From Methylophilaceae bacterium (GTDB lineage Bacteria > Pseudomonadota > Gammaproteobacteria > Burkholderiales > Methylophilaceae), in assembly GCA_013141125.1 (NCBI GenBank), contig JABFRO010000001.1, positions 868,001-932,000 of the forward strand: a DNA stretch of 64,000 bases, in the 5' to 3' direction. Position numbers and translations under genes: made by a program. Of this stretch, positions 1 to 9,067 are shown one piece after another. Position 1 is the first letter of the stretch. Every line of letters begins with the position of its first letter. The notes beneath the pieces were generated by a model. It saw only the letters and a list, made by a program, of their open reading frames with translations. It ran no database searches and had not been told where the DNA came from.

Positions 1-143
1 TTCGAGCTATCCAGTTTGCGATCCTTATACAGCTTTTCTGCATCGCTTTTATCCACCAGCCCATCACCCACCAACATGCGCAACAGCTCGCCCAGTGACA
101 AGCGGCCTTGCGGGTGTTTAATGGCAGGAACAGGCTCAATCAT
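1..143 (-). CDS. GspE/PulE-type ATPase, N-terminal fragment (runs off window)
   Basis: Only the first 47 codons are inside the window. The peptide begins MIEPVPAIKHPQG and continues with RLSLGELLRMLVGDGLVDK, which resembles the short N-terminal domain of GspE/PilB-family secretion ATPases (a 'low-effort, high-turnover' helical domain with LGELL..L...GLV). The ATPase core lies outside the window, so the call rests on the N-terminus alone. I chose ATG at 143 because it overlaps the stop of a short upstream ORF (ATGA) and has AGGA seven bases upstream. The gene follows nadC on the same strand and is probably co-transcribed with it. It could also be another protein that shares this domain. Confidence 0.5.
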   Translation of the reverse strand, partial: MIEPVPAIKHPQGRLSLGELLRMLVGDGLVDKSDAEKLYKDRKLDSS

Positions 144-217
144 GCCGGAATCCTGTGCGCTGATTTTTTTGCTGATGGTGTTAATGTTGGCATCCTTGAT
201 TTTATATAAATGACCAT
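140..217 (-). CDS. Possible 25-codon leader ORF between nadC and the ATPase gene
   Basis: An ATG at 217 lies eight bases after a GGAGG that is embedded in the last codons of nadC. It opens a 25-codon frame whose TGA overlaps the start of the next gene (ATGA at 143-140). This is the geometry expected for translational coupling. The alternative is that the downstream gene once started here and a frameshift now separates the parts, because the downstream frame stays open upstream of its ATG. The peptide is unremarkable (rich in Lys, Ser and Pro). Low confidence that it is a functional peptide. Confidence 0.3.
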   Translation of the reverse strand: MVIYIKSRMPTLTPSAKKSAHRIPA

Positions 218-220
218 GAC

Positions 221-1063
221 CTATCCTCCGCTAAAGCGCATGGATAAATCAATCGCTTGCACATGCTTGGTGAGGCCGCCTATGGAAATTCGATCTACGC
301 CGGTATGGGCGATTTCGCGCACATTTTCAAGCGTAATGCCGCCGGAAGCTTCAAGTATGGCGCGCCCGGCATTCAGGCTGACGGCAGCGCGCAAATCCTG
401 CAAATTAAAATTATCCAGCAGGATCAATTTAGCCCCCGCCTGCAATGCCGCCTCCAGCTGCGACAGTGTTTCCACTTCAATCTGTGTGCTAACTTCGCGG
501 TTAATGGCGCGCGCGGCCTGCAACACCGTGGCAATACTTCCAACGGCGGCGATATGGTTTTCTTTAATCAAAATACCGTCATACAGCCCAATACGCTGAT
601 TCATGCCACCCCCTACCGTCACCGCGTATTTTTGTGCCAAACGCAAACCGGGCAAGGTTTTACGCGTGTCATAAATACGCGCCTTGGTGCCAACAATAGC
701 ATCCGCATAAAGGCGGGTAATTGTCGCCGTGGCCGACAGCGTTTGCAAAAAATTCAGGGCGCAGCGTTCAGCGGTCAGCAAGGCGCGCGCATTGCCGCTG
801 ATGCGGCACAGGGTTTGATCGGGCTGCACGCGCTCGCCTTCCGCCACCAGCCAATCAATGTTGACAGTCGCATCCTGCGTGCGAAAGCAGCGCTCAGCCC
901 AGGGCATGCCACAGACAATGGCAGCTTCGCGGCTGATGATGCTGGCTTCGGCCAATTGCGTTGCAGGTATCAGCAGCGCGGTCAAATCACCGCTGCCTAT
1001 ATCTTCTTCCAGCGCCCGCAGAACATCGCGCGCTATGGTTTGTTGTAGTTGATTATTAAGCAT
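221..1063 (-). CDS. nadC: Nicotinate-nucleotide pyrophosphorylase (carboxylating)
   Basis: This is quinolinate phosphoribosyltransferase: quinolinate + PRPP gives nicotinate mononucleotide, CO2 and PPi, the entry into de novo NAD synthesis in the cytoplasm. The 280-residue length is normal for the family. Visible family blocks are EEDIGSGDLTA near the N-terminus, LNFLQTLS, the substrate-binding stretch DTRKTLPGLR, the KENHI motif, and the C-terminal barrel strands IEVETLSQ, LLDNF and LEASGGI. ATG at 1063 is the natural start. The downstream ATPase gene follows within 80 bases on the same strand. No irregularities are seen. Confidence 0.97.
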   Translation of the reverse strand: MLNNQLQQTIARDVLRALEEDIGSGDLTALLIPATQLAEASIISREAAIVCGMPWAERCFRTQDATVNIDWLVAEGERVQPDQTLCRISGNARALLTAERCALNFLQTLSATATITRLYADAIVGTKARIYDTRKTLPGLRLAQKYAVTVGGGMNQRIGLYDGILIKENHIAAVGSIATVLQAARAINREVSTQIEVETLSQLEAALQAGAKLILLDNFNLQDLRAAVSLNAGRAILEASGGITLENVREIAHTGVDRISIGGLTKHVQAIDLSMRFSGG

Positions 1064-1165
1064 AGGGTTTATCGAAAAGAGTTGAATACATGCGTTTCAT
1101 TATAATGTAGCCTCTGCCAAAGCAGACGACTAACACACAGAACTATCACGGGACTATCCATCATC

Positions 1166-1777
1166 ATGAAACTTTTATATTCACATACCAGCCCTTACGC
1201 CCGCAAAGTACGCATATTTGCACTGGAAAAACAGCTTGATCTGGAGTTGCTTGCAGTGACACTTTCCGCACCGGATTGCCCGATCAATCAGCATAATCCG
1301 CTGGGTAAAATCCCCGCACTCATCACCGACGATGGTGATAATTTGTATGATTCACGCGTAATTGTAGAATACCTGGATCACTTTTCCCCGCAAAAACCAC
1401 TGATTCCTCTGGATTTCAATCACAGAATTTCAGTACGGCGCTGGGAAGCGCTGGCGGATGGCGTATCTGATGCCGCCGTTGCGGCCATGCTGGAAGGTCG
1501 CAAAGCGGAAAACTTGCAGGATGCCGCGTCCATCACCAAACAACTAGGCAAAGTGGAGCGTGGCTTAAGTGCCTTGAATCAGGATTTAGGCAAAAATCAG
1601 TGGTGCGTGAATAACACTTTCAGCCTGGCGGATATTGCTCTCGGCAGCTTGCTGGGCTATTTAAATCTGCGTTATCAGCATTTGCACTGGCCGCAAACCT
1701 ATCCCAATCTGGCGCGCCACTATGTACAAACCCTGGAGCGAGCCTCATTCACCGAGACAGTCCCGCCACAGGCTTGA
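1166..1777 (+). CDS. Glutathione S-transferase family protein
   Basis: A 203-residue cytosolic GST. The N-terminal thioredoxin-like domain begins MKLLYSHTSPYARKVRIF, with Ser/Tyr at the usual active-site position, then the cis-proline region NPLGKIPALI and the glutathione gamma-glutamyl contact DSRVIVEYLD. The C-terminal all-helical domain contains the N-capping-like FSLADIALGSLLGYL. The arrangement is like the bacterial YibF/GstB-type proteins. The physiological substrate cannot be told. It is divergent from nadC and the 100-bp gap must hold both promoters. It is the last intact gene before the mobile-element block. Confidence 0.9.
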   Translation: MKLLYSHTSPYARKVRIFALEKQLDLELLAVTLSAPDCPINQHNPLGKIPALITDDGDNLYDSRVIVEYLDHFSPQKPLIPLDFNHRISVRRWEALADGVSDAAVAAMLEGRKAENLQDAASITKQLGKVERGLSALNQDLGKNQWCVNNTFSLADIALGSLLGYLNLRYQHLHWPQTYPNLARHYVQTLERASFTETVPPQA

Positions 1778-1795
1778 GATTGCTTGCTATGGGCT

Positions 1796-2014
1796 TTAAT
1801 TGCCTATAGGTTGAATTTTCCTGCGCAGATCAGCAAGCGGTACTGTGTTGCCAATTTGAATAATCGCCAACGGCGCATAATGATGTTCAATGCCATGCGG
1901 ATGGAGAGCTTGCGGCTTGCCAACCTCCCCCGGCCATTCCACATCGCCAGTGGCAACGCGGGCGGAGATTAGCCAATAATCGCCGGTGCGATATTGGTTA
2001 GAGGTGACTGTAGC
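1796..2014 (-). pseudogene. C-terminal remnant of a DUF6519-like (tail-associated) protein, cut by an IS
   Basis: About 70 codons remain, reading TGDYWLISARVATGDVEWPG and then PHGIEHHYAPLA. I recognise this as the C-terminal signature of proteins annotated DUF6519, often found with contractile-tail or phage-like loci. The frame has no proper start: it enters directly from the left inverted repeat of the IS3-family element at 2015, so the 5' part has been lost or moved. No sequence matching the missing N-terminal part was recognised to the right of the IS, so the insertion was followed by deletion or rearrangement. The family assignment is from memory. Confidence 0.55.
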
Positions 2015-2016
2015 GG

Positions 2017-3200
<1,184 letters not shown>

Positions 3201-3222
3201 TTAGGTGAATAGTAACCTATCA

Positions 3223-3244
3223 AGGTGTCCGTTTTTATTAGACC
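3223..3244. repeat. Right terminal inverted repeat of the IS3-family element
   Basis: Partner of 2015-2036. It lies just upstream of orfA and directly abuts the IS5-family remnant that starts at about 3249. Confidence 0.75.
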
Positions 3245-3248
3245 ATGA

Positions 3249-3962
3249 CAACTGTTTGCACGTCTGCATCAAGCGCTCGCTAATCTGGGGGGGGTGAACT
3301 CAAAAGCGGCCAGATCGTGGATACCACCTTCGTACCCGCACCGATCCAGCGTAACGGACGTGAAACCAATGCCATCATCAAAGTCGGTGCCGTTGCATTG
3401 ACTGGGGCAAGACTCCGGCCAAACGGGCGCAGAAAGACACGGAGGCACGCTGGACGAAGAAAGGCGATCAGAACCACTATGGCTACAAGAACCACATCAA
3501 CATCGACAAGGATACCAAGCTCATCACGGCGCACACTTGCACCTCTGCATGCGTGCTGACAGTTAAGTTCTGGAAACCGTGCTACGCGACGAGGCGACCG
3601 GTGGCAAACAAGTCTGGGCGGACAGCGCTTACCGCTCTGGGGAACAGAAGCAACGCCTCAAGGACAGTCGGCACAGCAGCCGGATTCATGAACGGGCGTA
3701 TCGCGACACGCCTCTCACCGAAGCGCAGGAACTTTCCAACACAGAGAAATCGCGGGTGCGTGCGCGGGTGGAACCTGTCTTTGGCGCGATGGAAAACGAC
3801 ATGGGCGGCATCTTCCTCAGAGGTATTGGTGCGGCGCGTGTGGTTGTCGGGGTGGGCTTGATGAATCTGACGTACAACCTCAAGCGCATTGAAACACTGA
3901 TACGTTTGAAGGTGTTTGATTTTGACAGGATAGGTGCGCCTGTGATGCGGTCAATCCCATGA
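3249..3962 (+). pseudogene. IS5-family transposase remnant, truncated and multiply frameshifted
   Basis: The remains of a DDE transposase are readable across three frames. The order is QLFARLHQALANLG, then SGQIVDTTFVPAPIQRNGR (first catalytic Asp region), then KRAQKDTEARWTKKG...YGYKNHINID, then LRDEATGGKQVWADSAYRS (second Asp) and RARVEPVFGAME (Glu region), with a C-terminus ending near MNLTYNLKRIETL. Frame changes occur near 3284-3291 (a run of eight G), near 3400 and near 3560. The N-terminal domain is missing, probably because of the adjacent IS3-family insertion. It cannot encode a working transposase. Confidence 0.85.
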
Positions 3963-4109
3963 AAATGGCTGGAGGATCGCCCAACATTTCAATATTGGCA
4001 AATATAAATGAGAAAACCGCTGTAGCAAAACTGTAAATCTCAGCCAAACTTCATCAAAAAATGAAACTTGATGAGGGCGAATCAAATTTAACGGGATTTA
4101 TAGAAGTGC

Positions 4110-4151
4110 CCTTAATTATAATAGCTTAATTTTACTCTGACCCCAGTTATT
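4110..4151. repeat. Left arm of a 42-bp inverted repeat flanking a toxin/immunity-like cassette
   Basis: This arm matches the reverse complement of 4889-4930 at 40 of 42 positions and contains the block TTTTACTCTGACCCC. Tracts with this GGGGTCAGAGT-like core are commonly found beside REP-associated tyrosine (Y1) transposase genes; that association is from general experience. The downstream ORF begins two bases after the arm ends. Confidence 0.85.
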
Positions 4152-4152
4152 C

Positions 4153-4362
4153 GTGAAAGATAAATTCGCACTTAAACTAACCCCTACTTATGTCACTGAT
4201 GTCAACATTCCTGCGGGTCAATCCATGCGGGCGACTACGGCAAATGGGATTCTAGGGAATGGCGGTGGGGGCGTACAGTTTGAGGTGACAAGCAAGCCAA
4301 AAACTGAGGCTGAGCAAAAAACATTCAACTCTTGGTTTACAAATCCGAGACCTCTCAAATGA
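4153..4362 (+). CDS. Short ORF resembling the C-terminal tip of a polymorphic toxin
   Basis: A 69-residue product from GTG at 4153. It contains LKLTPTYVTDVNIPAGQSMR, a glycine-rich GNGGGGVQFEV stretch, and ends at NPRPLK. The 'VTDVNIPAG...GGVQFEV' pattern is the kind seen at the extreme C-terminus of Rhs/CdiA-like proteins; no catalytic motif can be assigned. The frame is closed by a TGA inside the inverted repeat just upstream, so this is either a tiny gene or a toxin tip severed from its carrier. It overlaps the next gene by ATGA, as toxin/immunity pairs often do. Function is not established. Confidence 0.45.
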   Translation: MKDKFALKLTPTYVTDVNIPAGQSMRATTANGILGNGGGGVQFEVTSKPKTEAEQKTFNSWFTNPRPLK

Positions 4363-4835
4363 TGAATAAGCGCGCAAGAAATATTTCACAAAGTGTGGCT
4401 TTACCTGACGGTGGAGTTATAGCTATTTCTAATTGTTTAATTGGAGACGAAGATAAAATAATTCCAATTTACGACCACAATCACAACATCTTCCGCCTCG
4501 ACAAAGACGGTAATGTGGTATGGCAAGTACAGCGAGATGACAAAGACAGAATAAATTGGGAACACATTATGGCGGAAGTCGCTAAAGGAGATAAGGGGAA
4601 TCCTGAGTCAATTAGGCGGTCAAGATGGCCATTTACAAGAATCTCTAGCACATTTGTAAAGCAGGGTTGCTTTGAAGATAGCAATGATGACAAGCCTCTA
4701 GCTGAAGACTGTAAACGTATCGCTTGGGAGCCTGGTTATGTACTCATTGTTGGTGCATCTGGAGAAAATTACGAGCTTGATATTGAAACTGGTTTGGCTA
4801 CCAATATAAGCACATGGCGTGGACGCGAATGGTAG
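4359..4835 (+). CDS. Hypothetical protein, possible immunity protein
   Basis: A 158-residue cytoplasmic protein with no signal peptide or membrane segment. Visible stretches are SVALPDGGVIAISN, HNIFRLDKDGNVVWQVQR, WEPGYVLIV and YELDIETGLATNI. It reads like a small beta-rich immunity or adaptor protein of the kind encoded after polymorphic toxin tips. This is an inference from position (ATGA overlap with the upstream ORF) and general appearance, not from a recognised family. ATG at 4359 is preferred over an in-frame TTG at 4332 because of the overlap. The A+T content is higher than in neighbouring core genes, fitting acquired DNA. Confidence 0.55.
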   Translation: MMNKRARNISQSVALPDGGVIAISNCLIGDEDKIIPIYDHNHNIFRLDKDGNVVWQVQRDDKDRINWEHIMAEVAKGDKGNPESIRRSRWPFTRISSTFVKQGCFEDSNDDKPLAEDCKRIAWEPGYVLIVGASGENYELDIETGLATNISTWRGREW

Positions 4836-4888
4836 AACAATTGGAACAATTGAGACTTTAGCACTTTAACGGTAGGCCAAAAGCGTGG

Positions 4889-4930
4889 AATAATTGGGGT
4901 CAGAGTAAAATTAAGCTATTACAATTAAGG
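4889..4930. repeat. Right arm of the 42-bp inverted repeat
   Basis: It pairs with 4110-4151 (40/42). It lies 24 bases upstream of the RAYT-like ORF at 4955, placing a REP-like sequence next to a Y1-type transposase start and making the enclosed 0.8 kb look like a mobilised unit. Confidence 0.85.
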
Positions 4931-4954
4931 TTTATCACTCACTTCTGTAAGAAT

Positions 4955-5269
4955 ATGGCTAGATTGCAAAGAGTTTACTTGGAAGGTGTACCACAACACA
5001 TCATTCATCGTGGAAATAATCGACAAGTATGCTTCAGTAGAGAAGAAGATTTTATAGCTTATGCAGGTTGGTTAAAGGAATATGCCAAAAAACATGAAGT
5101 TGCAATTCATGCGTGGGTACTTATGACAAACCATGTGCATATACTGTGCACCCCGAGAATGTTCGGCAAGCTCAAACACTACCGCAGAATCGCCACTCGG
5201 TATGAGAAAAAAGCCATTAATTACATGGGGATACTGTCATTTTCCTCTGCGCTTTTATGGCTGCGATGA
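4955..5269 (+). pseudogene. Chimeric transposase ORF: RAYT (Y1) N-terminus joined to an IS5-family C-terminus
   Basis: Residues 1 to about 65 are a REP-associated tyrosine transposase start: MARLQRVYLEGVPQHIIHRG, then the metal-binding H-x-H in TNHVHILCTP. A normal RAYT would continue for 150 or more residues to its catalytic Tyr. Here the frame instead runs into MFGKLKHYRRIATRYEKKA and ends SSALLWLR, which is the C-terminal end of IS5-family DDE transposases (IS427-like). The fusion retains neither catalytic set complete. It is best read as a recombination scar between two elements, although it is one uninterrupted frame. Confidence 0.8.
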
Positions 5270-5273
5270 AATG

Positions 5274-5804
5274 TCAACAGAACCTAGCACCCACCAGTGC
5301 TTCAATCTTTTTTACCAGCTGCGCAGCAACGGCGGGTTGGTTGTTAACAATAGTAATGCATTTTTTATAATCGGCGAGTTGAATGCAAAGCTGTTTGCTG
5401 CCGGTATCAAGCATTTTAGTGGCTATGGTGGCTAGCGTATTGTCATCATTGAGTAGTAGCTGTTTTTTAACGCTGTAGCTATCAGCCAGCTCAAAGAAAT
5501 GTAACTCATAAAATTCATTAATTAGATCAAGCAAGGCCTTTTTATCTATAGTCGGCACCTGCTGTGTTTTACCGTTGCAGCTGTAAATGTTATTGCCATC
5601 ACCACGCAGGGTAATTTGATAGCCACCCGCAATACCGTGAGCCGTTTGCTGCAAGAGGCTGATGCTGACTGCATTCAAAGGATAGTGTAAAGGTAAATCC
5701 GCGCTGGCTGCCTGGCTAGGGGTCATCAGATTTATTCCTGGTATGGTTATGGCTACTGAGAATAATGCCACCGTGATTAACAAATAGCGCGTGAGTTTAT
5801 GCAT
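5274..5804 (-). CDS. Secreted DUF6438-like protein of unknown function
   Basis: A 176-residue protein. The N-terminal signal peptide (MHKLTRYLLITVALFSVAIT) ends near SQAASA. The mature part has a stretch typical of DUF6438 proteins: VSISLLQQT...YQITLRGDGNNIY, then LLDLINEFYELHFFELAD and a closing C...YKKCITIVNN...IEALVGARFC. Three Cys in the C-terminal half could form disulfides. Nothing shows an enzymatic role. It is convergent with the transposase scar (4-bp gap), so its terminator region may have been lost. The family call is from memory of the domain pattern. Confidence 0.6.
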   Translation of the reverse strand: MHKLTRYLLITVALFSVAITIPGINLMTPSQAASADLPLHYPLNAVSISLLQQTAHGIAGGYQITLRGDGNNIYSCNGKTQQVPTIDKKALLDLINEFYELHFFELADSYSVKKQLLLNDDNTLATIATKMLDTGSKQLCIQLADYKKCITIVNNQPAVAAQLVKKIEALVGARFC

Positions 5805-5837
5805 AGATATTCCTTGCCATGCTTATAAAAATAAAAA

Positions 5838-5856
5838 GGGGCTCAAACAGAGCCCC
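5838..5856 (-). terminator. Rho-independent terminator of the PEP-CTERM metalloprotease locus
   Basis: A perfect 7-bp stem, GGGGCTC / GAGCCCC, with a 5-base loop. On the minus strand it is followed by TTTTTATTTTT (plus strand 5826-5837), just after the stop of the metalloprotease reading frame at 5885. Confidence 0.85.
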
Positions 5857-5884
5857 AATGTTGCCAAGTCTGCTTGCACCAAGA

Positions 5885-6877
5885 TTACAAGATATTTCTA
5901 CGCCGCGCCGCGCCCAACACTACAAACAAACCACCCAGCATCAGCCAAGCCATTGAAGGCTCGGGAACAGCCGATATATTGGTGTAGCCTATGTCTTTCA
6001 ATATGCCGAGCTCTACTCCTGATAGAGTGCGTGTTTGCAGACCCGCATAGGTGGAGGATGTCATTATCAAATCGGCAAAGGCAAGGGTGTCATCATCAAG
6101 ATGCGAAGTGCTGCTGCCATCGGCGTAGATTGCCGGTGCATAAAGATTAACGCTCGCGCCACCATTAGCCGCTTTGGCATTGGCACCGCTAAACAATAAG
6201 CTGCCGCTGCCGCCAGTGAGTGTGGCCACTTGGCTGCTGTTGAAAATACCTGCGTTACTAATCAGCCGATTACCGCTGGCATCCGTCAAAAATTGATCAA
6301 AAATAGCCCAAGTATCGGCAGTGCCGGGTAGTTGGCCAGTTAGCCCTGCGCCATCACTTTGCGTGTAAGAAGCAAAACCAAACGAGTGCAATAATTCATG
6401 CACCGCGACTTTTTTAAAATCAAATTCGTTAGCAGCAACGTTGTCAGTCAGTCCCCAATTCTGGCCAAAATTCCAGTTGATTTCGCCATCGGCTGCGGTT
6501 CCATTAGCATCCACGCCATTACTAAGAATTTTGGATTGCACAAAGGTTTGCTGAAAACTACCGGGAACCACGAATGAACCACTACCTGCCGAGGCCAGAG
6601 TGTTGAGCGTTGTACTCGAATAAGATACAACATCGTAATCCAGCGTAGCTGTGTAGTTGGTAAAATAAGCGCCAAGCAAGTCCGCCGCCTGATTTAACGC
6701 CGTTTGTCTGGCAGCACCTAATGTTGCATCCTGAAAGCCTTGGCTTGGATTAAGGTAATTAAAGTTGAAAGTTAAAGCCGCTTGCGCTGGTTACGTTATA
6801 AACCCGAATGCCAGTGCGCTTGCCAGGAACAACGGCTTGATTTTTCTAAATACCTGAATTTTTTTCGCGATTTGCAT
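5885..6877 (-). pseudogene. PEP-CTERM zinc metalloprotease with an in-frame stop in the signal peptide
   Basis: Frame from ATG at 6877: a signal peptide with a basic start and the hydrophobic stretch KPLFLASALAFGFIT, then TAA at codon 29 (6793-6791), then an uninterrupted 302-codon frame starting PAQAALTFNFNYLN. The mature part has the zinc-binding HELLHSFGF motif (HExxH with a downstream His) and ends with a PEP-CTERM tail, VPEPSMAWLMLGGLF, closing with a basic AARRR. Exosortase sorting would place it at the cell surface. Internal ATGs such as that at 6679 lack a signal peptide, so they would not give an exported product. Apart from the stop the gene looks fresh, so a recent nonsense mutation or a base error is likely. 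Confidence 0.75.
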
Positions 6878-7044
6878 AAAATTGAGACCCAGTGGTTAAT
6901 GAAGAATTCTGCGTATAGTGTAAAGGCTCATGCGCACAAAAGAAATAGTTTGCCGCTTGATTTCACCTTTCGTTTTGGGGAAAAAATCCTTTTTCTTTAG
7001 CTACCTATCGTGAACCTGAACATTGGCAATGAAATGCAAAGTTA

Positions 7045-7374
7045 TTGGCAGCTCAAGTAGTTTTTTATTGGGTTTACCTGTTGGCCGCGCGGTTAGAAGC
7101 GATTTACCCCAAACGGCCACCCACGCAGCCTAAAGTCGGGCGCTGGATCATCAACTTTAGTCTGGTCGGCCTGTATATTATGGTGCAGCGTTTAACGCTG
7201 GGCGCGGCGATTTATGCGCCCTATATGCGTAAGCCATCCCGCCTCGGCTTATGGCCTTTGCTCACCATTCCATTTCAAATCACCAGGCAAACTGCGAGTT
7301 TAGGAATAGCGCCTGATGTGGTAGAGGGAAAAGTTGAAACCGATAAGTCAAAGGCTGCAAACACGGGGACTTAA
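7045..7374 (+). pseudogene. N-terminal-like fragment of a sterol desaturase / fatty acid hydroxylase-type membrane protein
   Basis: A 109-codon frame with RLEAIYPKRPPTQPKVGRW followed by INFSLVGLYIMVQRLTLGAA. This matches the start of sterol-desaturase-family proteins (the 'P.RPP..P...RW..N' loop after the first helix). None of the histidine clusters that make the di-iron site is present, because the frame stops before that region. The C-terminal 25 residues are low-complexity and unrelated. It is probably a decayed gene end. It has no convincing ribosome site. The family call is tentative. Confidence 0.4.
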
Positions 7375-7422
7375 GAATACTCCTATCAAATTTTCTCAAA
7401 TATTAAGTTTGCTCAGACAATT

Positions 7423-7447
7423 TAAAAAAAACCGCCCTAAGGCGGTT
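7423..7447 (-). terminator. Rho-independent terminator of the PhoX-type gene
   Basis: The stem AACCGCC / GGCGGTT with a short CTAA loop reads into a T-run on the minus strand. It lies about 45 bases beyond the stop of the PhoX-type phosphatase. Confidence 0.88.
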
Positions 7448-7490
7448 ATAAAATGCCTGGAGGAGTACAGGCGGGGATGAAATCTAAATG

Positions 7491-8918
7491 CTATTTACGA
7501 CGACGTGCGATAAAACCCATCAAACCCAAACCAGCCAACAACATGGCATAAGTTTCCGGTTCTGGTACAGCAGTAATGCTCATAGTCAAATCATTGCCAC
7601 CATTTGGGTGCTGAATGTTAACAAAAGCCAGGTTAGGGTTGGTTTTACTGAAGTACAAACCAGTGAACTCAGAACCATCAATACCGTTAGAAGCCCAGCG
7701 TGCTATGCCTTCACCAGCATCAGTCAGGTCGCCGTCATGATTGATGTCCTTGGCAAACCAGATGTCGTCATCTGTAGAGCCGTTACGGTCTTCGATGATG
7801 TATACATTGCCGTTTGCATCAATAGCGATATTGTCTGCGCTTTTGAAACCGGCACCTACGGCTAAACCTGTTGCCAAATCAATCGTGTTGCTATCAGCAA
7901 ATAAACTGAGTTCATTAGTTACCAGGTTTTGGATGTAAACATGGCCATTGCCATTGCCAGAGTTGTTGTCATTATCGCCAGCTGTTGATGCAAAAATAAG
8001 TGCTTCGTTACCGTTTGCCAACTTCAACAATTCCAAATCTTCTGGACGGTTAAAACCGATTGCGCCCGCAGCATCAGCTGCGCCACGACCGTTTGCACCT
8101 GAAATTGTTGCCCAGCTTGTTGCGCCACTCAGTGTTAATGAAGTAGCTTCATCTACAGCACCAGTATTTAATTTCAATGCAGAAACTGTACCGGCCGCAA
8201 AGAAATCATTACCATTGGTTGCATTTGCATTGGCCGAAGTGAATTTGTAAACGCTACCGCTTAAGTATTCATCCACAAAGTAGAAGTTTTTTGCAGAGTC
8301 AAATGCCAGGCCTTCGTGAGCAACTAGCGGGATCACACTGTTGCGTTGAACAAAGGTACCTGTTCCAGCAGTCGCTGTTAAAGGGTTAGTCACCTCAAAA
8401 AGGCGACCTTGACCAACACCGGATGTAACCGTGCCATTAGACAAGTTTTCCTCCCCAGTCAAATAGCCACCCCATGGTGTAAAGCGTGAAGCATCACCAC
8501 GGATAAAGCCTTGTGCATTTGCTGAGCCTGGCGTCACAATCACTGTTGAACGTGTGTTGTAATTGGTGTCTTGTGTGTCGATACGCAATACACCACCTTG
8601 ACCTTGTTCAAAAGGCATGAATATGTAACGGCCGCTTGGGTCTGCATCAATCATGTCTGGTGCATTGCCGTCACCGCCAAGATTCGCTACTGCTGGAGCA
8701 GCGTATGAAATGCCATTGTTCAAGCTGTTGGAGATGATAGTTTGTGTGAAGTTTGGGCTGGATAACAGGATAGGTGAAGTTGCAGAACGTACACCTGATG
8801 AAGCGGTTAATGGTGTAAAGTTTTCAAAGTAAGTAGCCGCTTGTGCAGCTGAAATGCTGACGAAGTTGGCTGCCAGCGCGGTGGCTACAGCCAAGGTGAT
8901 TTTATTGTAACGAAACAT
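7491..8918 (-). CDS. PEP-CTERM PhoX-type (DUF839) phosphatase
   Basis: A 475-residue exported protein. The N-terminal Sec signal (MFRYNKITLAVATALAANF to AAQA) is followed by a beta-propeller-like PhoX/DUF839 body with the blocks PWGGYLTGEEN, FNRPEDLELL, SADNIAIDANGNVYIIEDRN and FTGLYFSKTNPNLAFVNIQHP. The body is followed by a PEP-CTERM tail, VPEPETYAMLLAGLGL, ending RRRK. PhoX enzymes are Ca/Fe alkaline phosphatases of phosphomonoesters and are usually Tat exported; this one has no twin arginine. The PEP-CTERM tail predicts exosortase processing and surface or matrix retention. The exosortase gene is not in this window. A well-formed terminator and a candidate operator pair flank it. Confidence 0.85.
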   Translation of the reverse strand: MFRYNKITLAVATALAANFVSISAAQAATYFENFTPLTASSGVRSATSPILLSSPNFTQTIISNSLNNGISYAAPAVANLGGDGNAPDMIDADPSGRYIFMPFEQGQGGVLRIDTQDTNYNTRSTVIVTPGSANAQGFIRGDASRFTPWGGYLTGEENLSNGTVTSGVGQGRLFEVTNPLTATAGTGTFVQRNSVIPLVAHEGLAFDSAKNFYFVDEYLSGSVYKFTSANANATNGNDFFAAGTVSALKLNTGAVDEATSLTLSGATSWATISGANGRGAADAAGAIGFNRPEDLELLKLANGNEALIFASTAGDNDNNSGNGNGHVYIQNLVTNELSLFADSNTIDLATGLAVGAGFKSADNIAIDANGNVYIIEDRNGSTDDDIWFAKDINHDGDLTDAGEGIARWASNGIDGSEFTGLYFSKTNPNLAFVNIQHPNGGNDLTMSITAVPEPETYAMLLAGLGLMGFIARRRK

Positions 8919-9067
8919 GAAATGACTCCCAATTAAATTGACTTGAAAAAACCCGGATGCGTTGTACCACTAAAAATAATGAAGTGTATGGGTGCAAGCA
9001 CAAGCCTTATACTAACCGGGCAATATTGCAGGCATATTTCCTGAAGATAGTCCATTCACCCAATTTA

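Noticed and set aside
257-1048. A 263-codon plus-strand frame opposite nadC
   Set aside because: It is a shadow of nadC, which carries clear catalytic motifs on the other strand.
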